Shown: positions 35,059-44,058 of the stretch, one piece after another | Position numbering within the stretch: position 1 is the first letter of the stretch | How the letters are laid out: every line of letters begins with the position of its first letter | DNA from: Flavivirga spongiicola | GTDB lineage: Bacteria; Bacteroidota; Bacteroidia; Flavobacteriales; Flavobacteriaceae | Assembly (NCBI RefSeq): GCF_030540825.1 | Contig: NZ_JAUOEO010000001.1 | Span: 779,001-843,000 of the forward strand | Length of the DNA: 64,000 nt | Direction: 5' to 3' | Notes under the pieces: generated by a model | The model's input: the letters and a program-made list of their open reading frames with translations, nothing else | What the model was told of the DNA's origin: nothing | Databases searched by the model: none | Translations under genes and position numbers: made by a program

Positions 35059-38000
35059 ATGAGCTATAACAATTTAAAAATAACAGCGCAACAGGCTGAA
35101 GACATACTTTTAGATTTATTTGACATTAAAGGAAAGGCTTCTCAATTGCCTGGGGAACTTGATTTTAATTTTAGAATTAAGATAGAAAATGAAGAAGGTT
35201 ATATTCTAAAAATATCACGTCCGGATGAAAATGAAAATTATCTCGACTTTCAACAAGAACTATTGCAATATGTTGAAGACAATAGAGATAAACTCTTAGC
35301 ACCAAAAGTAATAAAAGATAAAAATGGACATGTTATTTCTGAAATTACAGATACTTTTGGTAACCAACGGAAAGTGCGTTTACTCACTTGGATTTCTGGT
35401 CGTGTTTGGAGCAGTGTAAATCCTCAATTGGATCATTTGCGTTTCAGTTTGGGTGAACAATGTGGATTATTGACCCTAGCCTTGCAAGGTTTTGACCATC
35501 CGGAAGCACATCGCGATTTCGATTGGGATGTGGCACAATCGCTTTGGACAAAAAAGCATATTGATTTGTTTTCTTCTGAAGAGAAAGACATTCTTTCTAC
35601 GTTTCAACAACAATTTGAAAGGTCACAAAGCAGCTATTCGAAATTACGAAAAGCAGTGGTTCATAACGATGCAAATGATAATAACGTTATCGTTTCAGAA
35701 GATGTCCTCTCTCCTATTGTAAAAGCTGCCATTGATTATGGGGATTCCGTACATACTCAAATCATAAATGACCTCGCTATTAGTTGTGCTTATTGTATCA
35801 TGCATCATAACGATCCATTAGATGCTGCTTTACCCATTATAAAAGGCTATCATTCCACTTTTCCTTTAGAGGAAGAAGAGTTGGCACATTTATATACTGC
35901 TATTGCCATGCGATTGGTTATTTCCGTCACCAAATCGGCTATAAATAAAATAGAAGAACCTGATAACGACTATTTATTAATAAGCGAAAAACCTGCTTGG
36001 GAAGTACTTAAAAAATGGGGTTTGATTCATCCAAAGTTCGCTGAATACAATTTTAGAGATGTTTGTGGGTTTACAGCACACCCTAAACAAGAAGCCTTTG
36101 AAAATTGGGCTTCAAAACAACCATTTCAACTATCTGATATATTTCCTACCATTGCTAAAAACGACGTACAGCATTTAGATTTAAGTGTTTCCAGTAAGTG
36201 GATTGGGCATCAAGAAGATTTTAACGATCTGGATTTGTTTCAGTTTAAAATAAACCAGCTTCAAAAAACAATTCCAAGCAAAATTATAGCAGGAGGCTAT
36301 TTGGAACCACGCCCTTTATATACCTCAACAACCTATGACAAAATTGGTAATAAGGGTAGAGAAAGCCGAAGTATTCATTTAGGAATAGATTATTGGTTAC
36401 CTGCCCAAACGGCTATTCATGCTATATTAGATGGCGAAGTAGTTATTGCAGTAAATGATGCCGGAGATAAAGAATATGGTGGGTTGGTCGTTTTAAAACA
36501 TCACACTCCCAACTTTGATTTTTATACATTATATGGACATTTAACAGTGGCGAGTGCTACACAACATAAAGTAGGAGATCTCATTAAAAAAGGGGAAAAA
36601 GTAGCCGAATTAGGTTGTCCTCCTGAAAACGGGAACTGGGCACCTCATCTTCATTTTCAAGTGATGCTATCTCTTTTTGATTATACTGCCGATTATCCCG
36701 GGGTTGCCTATTTTAGTCAAACCCAAGTATGGAAAGACATTTGCCCGAATCCTAATTTATTATTCAAATCAGAAGCCCTTCAACAAAACGATATTACTTC
36801 TAATGAAGAATTAATCAGCTATAGAAAACAACATTTAGGGAAAAGTTTAAGTCTTCAATACAAAGTACCTATAAAAATGGTTCGCGGAGCTGGTCAATAT
36901 TTAATGGATCAATTCGGACGTAAATATTTAGACACCGTAAACAACGTAGCACATGTTGGTCACGAAAACTACTATGTTGTAAAAGCTGGACAAGAACAGA
37001 TGGCGCTTATCAATACCAATTCGCGTTATTTACACGAAAACATAAATGCATTAGCCAAAGAGCTAATAGAAACTTTACCACCAGAATTAAATGTATTGCA
37101 TTTTGTGAATTCAGGTAGTGAGGCCAATGAATTGGCAATTAGAATGGTTAAAGCAAATACTGGTGAACGTGATATTATTGCTTCAGAGGTTGGTTATCAT
37201 GGGAATGCCAACATGTGTATTGATATAAGTTCTTATAAATTTGACGGTAAAGGTGGACAAGGGGCACCGGAACATACTCATATTTTTCCGCTTCCAGACG
37301 CTTTTAGAGGTAAATACAGAGGTAAAGATGCAGGCAAAAAATACGCGGAAGAAGTACAAAAACAAATAGACATTGTTCATGAAAAAGGCCGAAGAGTCGG
37401 TGCATTTATTATCGAACCCATTATTAGTTGTGGTGGACAAATAGAGTTACCAGAAGGGTTTTTAGCAATGGCTTACGAGAAAATTAGAGCTCATGGAGGT
37501 CTATGTATTTCAGATGAAGTACAAGTAGGCTGTGGTAGAATGGGAAAAACTTTTTGGGGCTTTCAATTGCATGATGTCGTACCGGATATTGTAACCATTG
37601 GTAAGCCATTGGGCAATGGACATCCGTTAGCCGCAGTAGCCTGTACCCAAGAAGTAGCTAATAAATTTGCCAACGGCATGGAATACTTTAACACCTTTGG
37701 TGGTAACCCGGTTTCTTGTGCCATCGGAACAGAAGTATTGCGAACCGTAAAACGAGAAAAATTACAAGAAAACGCCTTGGAAGTTGGAGAATATTTAAAA
37801 GCGGAATTAAAAAAATTAGCTCAGGAATTTCCTATTATAGGAGATGTACGAGGACAAGGGTTGTTTTTAGGCATTGAACTGGTAGATGCTAACCTGACTC
37901 CCTTAGCCGAACAAACCGATTATTTAGCTAACCGAATGAAAAATTATGGTATTTTAATGAGTACCGATGGACCAGATTATAATGTGTTAAAAATCAAACC

Positions 38001-38097
38001 GCCTATTGTATTTACTAAAAAAAATGCAGAGGAGTTATTATTCTATTTAAAGAAAATTTTTAGCGAGGATTTTATGCAAGTTACCATCACCAGTTAG
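35059..38097 (+). CDS. Three-domain fusion: APH-type kinase, M23 peptidase domain, class III aminotransferase-fold phospho-lyase
   Basis: A 1012-residue protein. Residues 1-340 are an aminoglycoside-phosphotransferase-like kinase with HND (202-204) and DYGD (226-229). Residues about 420-560 are an M23/LytM domain with its zinc ligands HLGID (His440, Asp444) and HLHF (His530, His532). Residues about 590-1012 are a class III aminotransferase with PLP-lysine Lys849 in [10 protein letters not shown]. Phrases such as [25 protein letters not shown] and DAFRGKYRG match human ETNPPL and PHYKPL, which split phosphoethanolamine or 5-phosphohydroxylysine. The kinase could make that phospho-substrate. 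The ALDH7 gene upstream favours hydroxylysine, giving aminoadipate semialdehyde. There is no signal peptide, so the enzyme should be cytoplasmic. Confidence 0.88.
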   Translation: MSYNNLKITAQQAEDILLDLFDIKGKASQLPGELDFNFRIKIENEEGYILKISRPDENENYLDFQQELLQYVEDNRDKLLAPKVIKDKNGHVISEITDTFGNQRKVRLLTWISGRVWSSVNPQLDHLRFSLGEQCGLLTLALQGFDHPEAHRDFDWDVAQSLWTKKHIDLFSSEEKDILSTFQQQFERSQSSYSKLRKAVVHNDANDNNVIVSEDVLSPIVKAAIDYGDSVHTQIINDLAISCAYCIMHHNDPLDAALPIIKGYHSTFPLEEEELAHLYTAIAMRLVISVTKSAINKIEEPDNDYLLISEKPAWEVLKKWGLIHPKFAEYNFRDVCGFTAHPKQEAFENWASKQPFQLSDIFPTIAKNDVQHLDLSVSSKWIGHQEDFNDLDLFQFKINQLQKTIPSKIIAGGYLEPRPLYTSTTYDKIGNKGRESRSIHLGIDYWLPAQTAIHAILDGEVVIAVNDAGDKEYGGLVVLKHHTPNFDFYTLYGHLTVASATQHKVGDLIKKGEKVAELGCPPENGNWAPHLHFQVMLSLFDYTADYPGVAYFSQTQVWKDICPNPNLLFKSEALQQNDITSNEELISYRKQHLGKSLSLQYKVPIKMVRGAGQYLMDQFGRKYLDTVNNVAHVGHENYYVVKAGQEQMALINTNSRYLHENINALAKELIETLPPELNVLHFVNSGSEANELAIRMVKANTGERDIIASEVGYHGNANMCIDISSYKFDGKGGQGAPEHTHIFPLPDAFRGKYRGKDAGKKYAEEVQKQIDIVHEKGRRVGAFIIEPIISCGGQIELPEGFLAMAYEKIRAHGGLCISDEVQVGCGRMGKTFWGFQLHDVVPDIVTIGKPLGNGHPLAAVACTQEVANKFANGMEYFNTFGGNPVSCAIGTEVLRTVKREKLQENALEVGEYLKAELKKLAQEFPIIGDVRGQGLFLGIELVDANLTPLAEQTDYLANRMKNYGILMSTDGPDYNVLKIKPPIVFTKKNAEELLFYLKKIFSEDFMQVTITS

Positions 38098-38180
38098 TAT
38101 TTAAAATACAATATTTAAACCCATAAAGTTTCAGAATATAATATGTACCTCCATGCGATAATTATTATATATTAGAGGCT

Positions 38181-39002
38181 ATGAAAAACCTTTTAGATCT
38201 TGCCATAGAAGCGGCCGTTAAAGCTGGCGAAACCATTGAGGAAATTTATAAACATGATAATTTTGAACTAGAAATCAAACAAGATAATAGTCCTTTAACA
38301 AAGGCGGATACAGCGGCTAACACCATAATCAATACATTTTTAAAAACCACGCCCATCCCTATAATTAGTGAAGAAAATAAAGAAACTGACTACGAGGAAA
38401 GGAAACATTGGAAAAAATGTTGGATTGTTGATCCTCTTGATGGAACAAAAGAATTTTTAAAAAAGAATGGTGAATTTACTGTAAACATTGCTTTAATTGA
38501 GCATGGAAAACCAATATTGGGTGTCATTTTCTCTCCTATTTCTAAGGAACTTTATTATGCTAACGTTCTAGACAAAAAAGCCTATAAGATAATAGTAGAC
38601 GAAAATTATAAGTATTCTGATAACTTGTTTGATGAGGCTCATAGAATCATTCCCAAAAAAACAAATGATTCTTTAATAAAGGTGGTAGGGAGTAGATCTC
38701 ACATGAATGATGACACAAAAGTTTTCATGAAAGAACTAAGTGCTAACTACCCCTCTATTGAAATTATACCAAAAGGAAGTTCCCTTAAGTTTTGTTTGAT
38801 AGCAGAAGGCAAAGCAGACATTTATCCAAGATTTGCACCAACTATGGAATGGGATACGGCTGCAGGGCAAGCTATTTGTGAAGCTGTCGGCATTCATGTT
38901 ATTTCAAAAAGCACTTTTGAAGATTTATCATATAATAAATCCAACTTATTAAACAGTCATTTTGTAGTTAGTAATCATACTTTTGTATTTGACAAAAAAT
39001 GA
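38181..39002 (+). CDS. cysQ: 3'(2'),5'-bisphosphate nucleotidase
   Basis: An inositol-monophosphatase-fold enzyme with the metal-binding motifs EE (ISEENKET), WIVDPLDGTKEF and the C-terminal EWDTAAGQAI. The length (273) and first-gene position before an APS kinase match CysQ, which hydrolyses 3'-phosphoadenosine 5'-phosphate, the by-product of PAPS use, to AMP. Its stop overlaps the cysC start by 4 bp (ATGA), so the two are translationally coupled. No PAPS reductase is near; sulfotransferase action would create the same by-product. Confidence 0.92.
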   Translation: MKNLLDLAIEAAVKAGETIEEIYKHDNFELEIKQDNSPLTKADTAANTIINTFLKTTPIPIISEENKETDYEERKHWKKCWIVDPLDGTKEFLKKNGEFTVNIALIEHGKPILGVIFSPISKELYYANVLDKKAYKIIVDENYKYSDNLFDEAHRIIPKKTNDSLIKVVGSRSHMNDDTKVFMKELSANYPSIEIIPKGSSLKFCLIAEGKADIYPRFAPTMEWDTAAGQAICEAVGIHVISKSTFEDLSYNKSNLLNSHFVVSNHTFVFDKK

Positions 39003-39592
39003 ATAAAAATTTAAAAAACCATCATTATAGTGTTACTAAAGAAGATCGCCTTAGACGTCACGGGCATCAATCTTTTCTAATTTTATTTACGGGCTTATCC
39101 GGCGCTGGAAAATCAAGTATTGCTAGTCGTTTGGAACATCTTCTTTTCAAAAAAAATATTGAAACCTATACTCTGGATGGAGATAATATTAGAAATGGTA
39201 TTAATAAAAACCTTAGCTTCAGTCCTATAGACAGGTCAGAAAACAATAGACGAATTGCAGAAATTTCGAAACTATTTATTGATGCTGGTACAGTCGTTTT
39301 GGCTGCTATCATTGCTCCATATAAAAAAGATAGAGCTATTATTAAAAATATAGTTGCTCCTGAAAATTACATAGAAGTGTTTGTTAATACGAGTTTGGGT
39401 ACCTGTGAAAAAAGGGACCCTAAGGGTTTGTACAAAAAAGCCAGAGCTGGTGAAATAAAAAATATGACGGGGATTTCCGATCCTTATGAAGCGCCAACAA
39501 ATCCAGACATAGAAATTAATGAGCATCTGTCAATTGATGAAGCAACAGCATTGGTTTTTGAATTCATAAAAGATAAGTTAACAGTGAATTAA
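38999..39592 (+). CDS. cysC: Adenylylsulfate (APS) kinase
   Basis: A 197-residue APS kinase with P-loop GLSGAGKSS (residues 32-40), the DGDNIRNGI substrate motif and RSENNRRIAEISKLF. It phosphorylates APS at the 3' position to give PAPS. It overlaps cysQ by 4 bp and is followed by a DUF2061 gene 26 bp away. Making PAPS, in place of direct APS reduction, fits either PAPS-dependent assimilation or sulfotransferase supply. Confidence 0.95.
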   Translation: MNKNLKNHHYSVTKEDRLRRHGHQSFLILFTGLSGAGKSSIASRLEHLLFKKNIETYTLDGDNIRNGINKNLSFSPIDRSENNRRIAEISKLFIDAGTVVLAAIIAPYKKDRAIIKNIVAPENYIEVFVNTSLGTCEKRDPKGLYKKARAGEIKNMTGISDPYEAPTNPDIEINEHLSIDEATALVFEFIKDKLTVN

Positions 39593-39618
39593 ATAGAATA
39601 AATTTTAGTTCTCAAATA

Positions 39619-40038
39619 ATGAAAACACAATTTATTAAAAGGCATTTAGCAAAAACGATTACGTGGAGAATTATTGGTACTTTGGATACCTTTATTATAT
39701 CTTGGCTAATTTCTGGTAGTCCTTTTGTAGGATTGCAAATAGGTCTAGCTGAAGTTATAACCAAACTGATTTTATATTACTTACATGAGCGTGTTTGGTT
39801 TAGGTTTAAAATAAAAAACAGTACAAAAAGACATCTTTTAAAAACGATAACATGGCGAGTTATTGGAACATTAGATACTTTTTTATTGTCATGGTTAATT
39901 TCCGGTAGCCCTTTTATAGGATTGCAAATAGGACTGGCCGAAGTTATAAGTAAAATGCTTTTGTATTATCTTCATGAACGTGCTTGGTATAAAATTAATT
40001 ATGGTATCGAAAAACGAGATAAAAAAGAGGATATTTAA
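39619..40038 (+). CDS. Tandem DUF2061 membrane protein
   Basis: A 139-residue protein made of two near-identical copies of DUF2061 (residues about 8-60 and 72-124). Both share RHL-KTITWR-IGTLDTF--SWLISGSPF-GLQIGLAEVI-K--LYYLHER-W, where dashes vary. Each copy has two short hydrophobic segments, predicting a small inner-membrane protein with four helices. DUF2061 genes recur among sulfate-assimilation genes in Bacteroidota, and this one sits between cysC and cysD. The function is unknown; sulfate handling is a context guess. Confidence 0.88.
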   Translation: MKTQFIKRHLAKTITWRIIGTLDTFIISWLISGSPFVGLQIGLAEVITKLILYYLHERVWFRFKIKNSTKRHLLKTITWRVIGTLDTFLLSWLISGSPFIGLQIGLAEVISKMLLYYLHERAWYKINYGIEKRDKKEDI

Positions 40039-40049
40039 CATCTGATAAA

Positions 40050-40955
40050 ATGAGTAAATATTTTTTAAACTATTTAGATGAACTAGAATCTGAAGCTATT
40101 TTTATTTTAAGAGAGTGTTTCGAGCAATTTAGCAACCCGGTTATTTTATTTTCCGGAGGTAAAGATTCTATAGTGGTTTCTCATTTAGCGAAAAAAGCAT
40201 TTTATCCGTCTCCTATTCCGTTTAGTTTAGTACACATAGACACTGGTCATAACTTCCCAGAAACGATTCAATTTAGAGATGATATTATTAAGGCGTTAGG
40301 GGTTCGTTTGTTAATTGGCTCTGTTCAAAAATCTATAGATATAGGTCATGTTAAAGAAGAAAAAGGAAAAAACGCTACTCGTAATATACTTCAAACCACC
40401 ACGCTTTTAAACCTTATTGATGAAAACAAAATAGATTGCGCTATTGGAGGAGCACGTCGAGACGAAGAGAAGGCAAGGGCTAAAGAACGTGTTTTTTCAC
40501 ATCGGGACAAAGCTGGCCAATGGGATCCTAAAAATCAACGTCCGGAACTATGGAACATTTATAACGGAAAACATTATGAAAAAGAACACTTTAGGGTTTT
40601 TCCAATAAGTAATTGGACAGAAATGGATGTCTGGAACTATATAAAACGCGAAAACATGACCATTCCTTCTTTGTATTACGCACATGAAAGAGAAGTTATT
40701 TGGCGACAAGGGGCCTGGATTCCAAACTCAAAGCATATAATTATTGAAGATCACGAAGCCGTGGTAACAAAAAATATTCGTTTTAGAACCCTAGGAGATA
40801 TAACCATTACAGGAGGGATAGAATCTGAAGCAGATACTTTGGAAAAAATCATTGCAGAAGTTTCCGCAATACGCCAAACCGAACGCGGTAGCAGAAGTGA
40901 TGACAAACGCTCTGAAAGTGCTATGGAAGATCGAAAACGTAAAGGCTATTTTTAG
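40050..40955 (+). CDS. cysD: Sulfate adenylyltransferase subunit 2
   Basis: An ATP-pyrophosphatase-fold enzyme with the PP-loop SGGKDSIVV near residue 35 and the CysD signature GGARRDEEKARAKERVFSHRD. It adenylates sulfate to APS together with CysN, whose GTPase drives the reaction. The C-terminal GSRSDDKRSESAMEDRKRKGYF is typical. It lies 11 bp after the DUF2061 gene but 214 bp before cysN, an unusually long gap for this pair. Confidence 0.97.
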   Translation: MSKYFLNYLDELESEAIFILRECFEQFSNPVILFSGGKDSIVVSHLAKKAFYPSPIPFSLVHIDTGHNFPETIQFRDDIIKALGVRLLIGSVQKSIDIGHVKEEKGKNATRNILQTTTLLNLIDENKIDCAIGGARRDEEKARAKERVFSHRDKAGQWDPKNQRPELWNIYNGKHYEKEHFRVFPISNWTEMDVWNYIKRENMTIPSLYYAHEREVIWRQGAWIPNSKHIIIEDHEAVVTKNIRFRTLGDITITGGIESEADTLEKIIAEVSAIRQTERGSRSDDKRSESAMEDRKRKGYF

Positions 40956-41169
40956 TTAATTATTATAACTAAACCACTATGGCCTGGAAGTCCATAGGTT
41001 CGATTTGGCAGGTTGAAAGTCTGCTTCGTGAAATACCGAAATATAAAATAATAAACATTGTAAAACTGAATTAGTGTGAATTCGTAAAATTCGTGTCAAA
41101 AGTTTTTTGAAGCTGAAAGTGAAATGCACTAAAATACATAGTTTTAACTAGATTTGAGACCAATAAAGG
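40956..41169. other. 214-bp cysD-cysN gap with repeat remnant
   Basis: No gene is visible. Bases 41069-41097 resemble 42606-42634 downstream of cysN (about 24 of 29 bases match), so a dispersed repeat fragment appears to have inserted between the two subunit genes. Confidence 0.5.
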
Positions 41170-42423
41170 ATGCAAGAAAACAAACAATTATTACGTTTTA
41201 TAACAGCTGGAAGTGTCGATGATGGTAAAAGCACTTTAATTGGTAGGCTATTATATGATTCAAAATCCATTTTCGAGGACCAATTAAAATCGGTACAAAA
41301 TACTAGTAAAAAAAATGGCATTCATGCTATTAATTTAGCCTTTTTTACTGATGGTTTACGAGATGAGCGCGAACAAGGTATTACCATAGATGTTGCTTAC
41401 AGATATTTTTTAACTCCCAAGCGAAAATTTATTATCGCAGATACTCCAGGCCATGTTGAGTTTACACGCAATATGATCACAGGAGCATCAACAGCTAATG
41501 TTATTATTGTATTAATTGATGCAAGATATGGTGTTGTAGAACAAACCAAAAGACATTCGTTTATTGCCTCCCTTTTGTCAATTCCTCATATCATTGTTTG
41601 TGTAAACAAGATGGACTTAGTTGATTATTCTGAAGATGTATTCAATCGTATTATTAATGATTACGAGGCCTTTTCATCCAAATTACTAGTAAAAGACATT
41701 CGCTTCATACCAATTAGTGCTTTAAATGGAGATAACGTTGTTAATCGTTCAAAAAATATAGCATGGTATCAAGAAGCACCATTGTTACACACATTGGAAA
41801 CCATGCACATTAGTAGTGATTTTAATAAGGTTGATGCGCGATTTCCTGTGCAAACTTTATTAAGAACTCAAAACGAAACTCACGAAGACCATATTAAATA
41901 TGCCGGACAGATTGCCAGCGGCATCTTTAGAGTTGATGACGAAGTCACTATTTTACCTTCAAAAATAACTTCAAAAATAAAAAGTATCGATGTGTTCGGG
42001 AAACAAATAACAGAAGCTCATGCTCCCATGTCTATAGCTATCTCTCTCCAAGACCATATAGACATAAATAGAGGGGAAATGATTGTACGAACAAATAACC
42101 AACCTAAAGTATCGCTCAATATAGAAGTTTTATTATGTTGGTTACATAATAATAAAGCAATCCCTAATGCTAAATATACCATACGACATACTACGAATGA
42201 ACAAAAAGCAGTCATAGAAGAAGTCATTTATAAAATAGACATCCATTCTTTAAAACGACATACTGAAAACAAGACGTTACATATGAATGATATTACCAAA
42301 GTAAAAATAAGGACTGATAAACCATTAATAATCGATTCTTATAGAAAAAATAAAACGACGGGTAGTATTATTTTAATTGATACTATTACAAACGAAACTG
42401 TAGCAGCTGGCATGATTATTTAA
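41170..42423 (+). CDS. cysN: Sulfate adenylyltransferase subunit 1 (GTPase)
   Basis: A translational-GTPase-fold protein with P-loop AGSVDDGKST, the switch region EREQGITIDVAYRYF, DTPGH and NKMD motifs, followed by two beta-barrel domains. It forms ATP sulfurylase with CysD. At 417 residues it is shorter than E. coli CysN (475) but this is normal when CysC is separate. An AAAGG precedes the ATG closely. It converges with the saccharopine-dehydrogenase-like gene. Confidence 0.97.
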   Translation: MQENKQLLRFITAGSVDDGKSTLIGRLLYDSKSIFEDQLKSVQNTSKKNGIHAINLAFFTDGLRDEREQGITIDVAYRYFLTPKRKFIIADTPGHVEFTRNMITGASTANVIIVLIDARYGVVEQTKRHSFIASLLSIPHIIVCVNKMDLVDYSEDVFNRIINDYEAFSSKLLVKDIRFIPISALNGDNVVNRSKNIAWYQEAPLLHTLETMHISSDFNKVDARFPVQTLLRTQNETHEDHIKYAGQIASGIFRVDDEVTILPSKITSKIKSIDVFGKQITEAHAPMSIAISLQDHIDINRGEMIVRTNNQPKVSLNIEVLLCWLHNNKAIPNAKYTIRHTTNEQKAVIEEVIYKIDIHSLKRHTENKTLHMNDITKVKIRTDKPLIIDSYRKNKTTGSIILIDTITNETVAAGMII

Positions 42424-42505
42424 ACTGATTTAATCGAAATTGCTCCTCTCTTTTCAAAACTACTACGCGCACAAATGTTGATTAACAAAAGTTAGACACT
42501 AATCA

Positions 42506-42634
42506 CACAAATTCACACGAATCTAATACTTTATAGTATAGATTGGCTTAAAATGAACAAGAACTCCCTGCTTGTACAAGCTTGAAATCAGCCGATAGAC
42601 AGATTAATTAGTGTAAATTTGTGTCATTCGTGTC
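42506..42634. repeat. Imperfect inverted repeat after cysN
   Basis: Bases 42506-42522 and 42607-42623 are 15/17 complementary, of the CACAAATTCACACGAAT type. The right arm with its flank matches the fragment at 41069-41097. It lies between convergent genes; the remainder of the gap 42424-42677 shows nothing recognisable. Confidence 0.5.
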
Positions 42635-42677
42635 TTATTTACAATGTCACGTTTTTTAGAATGAATCCTTTTTCGGT

Positions 42678-43997
42678 TCAAATTTTTAACTCCTCTATGG
42701 TTTCTGTCATTGAGATCCCTAGGCTTTTTAACTCTTTTAAAATAGGCGCGTAAATAGATTTCTTAATTGGAATATGTACTCCTATATCAGTTATTTTTTT
42801 ATCAAGAATCATTTTAACACCTATGCCGGCTGGAAGGGCAACGGTTCGGGCTATGGATGTATATTCATTATTTCCATAATCTAACATTCTAGAAATTACA
42901 GTTTCCTTTTCCCCATTGGCTTTAGTAATGTTAAAAACATGTTGCATAATCACCATATCTCGTTCAGATTTATCCATCATCATTTTATCAATCATTAAAT
43001 CTGAAGTAAGATCGAATGGGGAACCTTTTTCTAAATGAACAGGTTTATTATCTAATACACCTAACCATTCGATAGCTTTTAACCCGATATGATTATCATC
43101 TATATTGAATTTAGCTTTAATAGCATTTTTTAGACCATCGGGTTTAAAACCATTTATTTCTGCGGTTACTTGAGCAAACGTCTTTCCTGTAAAATCCAGC
43201 TCATTATAACCCGTTAGGTTTAAGGCTTTCAGCAGGTCTAAAGCTTCACACCAATTTTGATAACGAAAAGTACCTCTAAACATAGTTTTAACTTCTGGAA
43301 TTCCATAAATATCAATATAAGGTAAAGAATCTCTGTTTGGGTACACATGCATTAGTTCAACTCCAGGAAAATCTATTGATAATGGATTTTTAAATAAATC
43401 TTTAGAATCTAAATTTACTATTTTACCGTTCTTTAAAAACTGAGCATCATTATTACTAGCCATGACCACTCCTTTGGGCGACCAGGAAAACTTATACCTA
43501 AAAGGATTATTTGAAGCTTCAGGAGCACAAATTGCGCCACATAAAGAGTAAAATTCATCAATCTTACTTCCTTGTTCATGCATTCTATCAATAATTTCCA
43601 TCGCTGTCATATGATCGTAACCAGGGTCAACACCTAACTCGTTAAGAATAATTATTCCAGCTTCTTTAGCTTCTGTGTTCAATTCATCCATTTCAGGAGA
43701 CACGTAAGACGTCGTAAGCATATTTTTTTTATGAGTAATGCATTTTTTTGCTATTTGAACATGATAAGAGTATGGAAGTAGACTTACCACCATATCATGT
43801 GATTTAATAAAGGTATCTAAAATATTTAATTGGTCAACGGTCCAAGCTACAGCTTTACCATTAGAATAGCCTTCTATAACCTTTTCTGCTTTTTCTTTGG
43901 TACGACTCGCTACAGTAATTTCAAAATTATTGTCAAGTAAGTAATGTGCTATCGGTTTAACAACCATACCAGCACCTAATATTAAAACTTTTTTCAT
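42678..43997 (-). CDS. Saccharopine dehydrogenase-like oxidoreductase (glutamate/semialdehyde-forming type)
   Basis: A Rossmann nucleotide-binding N-terminus (KKVLILGAGMVVKPIAHYLL, GxGxxxx) is followed by the saccharopine dehydrogenase catalytic region: SLLPYSYHVQIAKKCI, then TTSYVSPEMDEL, and GVDPGYDHMTAMEII, also GLKAIEWLGVLDNKPV. This resembles the Lys9 type, which oxidises saccharopine to glutamate and aminoadipate semialdehyde. That product would feed the ALDH7 enzyme at 33.4 kb. It is the last gene of the leftward polysaccharide locus, 61 bp after the GH3 gene, so its control may differ from the other lysine genes. Homologues in lysine biosynthesis or carboxyspermidine formation are alternatives. 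Confidence 0.85.
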   Translation of the reverse strand: MKKVLILGAGMVVKPIAHYLLDNNFEITVASRTKEKAEKVIEGYSNGKAVAWTVDQLNILDTFIKSHDMVVSLLPYSYHVQIAKKCITHKKNMLTTSYVSPEMDELNTEAKEAGIIILNELGVDPGYDHMTAMEIIDRMHEQGSKIDEFYSLCGAICAPEASNNPFRYKFSWSPKGVVMASNNDAQFLKNGKIVNLDSKDLFKNPLSIDFPGVELMHVYPNRDSLPYIDIYGIPEVKTMFRGTFRYQNWCEALDLLKALNLTGYNELDFTGKTFAQVTAEINGFKPDGLKNAIKAKFNIDDNHIGLKAIEWLGVLDNKPVHLEKGSPFDLTSDLMIDKMMMDKSERDMVIMQHVFNITKANGEKETVISRMLDYGNNEYTSIARTVALPAGIGVKMILDKKITDIGVHIPIKKSIYAPILKELKSLGISMTETIEELKI

Positions 43998-44058
43998 TTA
44001 TTTAATGAATATTATTTTGTGATATTTGAGATTGCCAGACAAATGAGAGAAACCCCAG

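Noticed and set aside
35059..38097. Reading the fusion as an ethanolamine-phosphate pathway only
   Set aside because: Possible by homology, but the ALDH7 signature and DUF1338 next door point to aminoadipate semialdehyde; I keep ethanolamine as the alternative.
39619..40038. The DUF2061 repeat as an assembly artefact
   Set aside because: The two copies differ at many codons, so it is a genuine old duplication.
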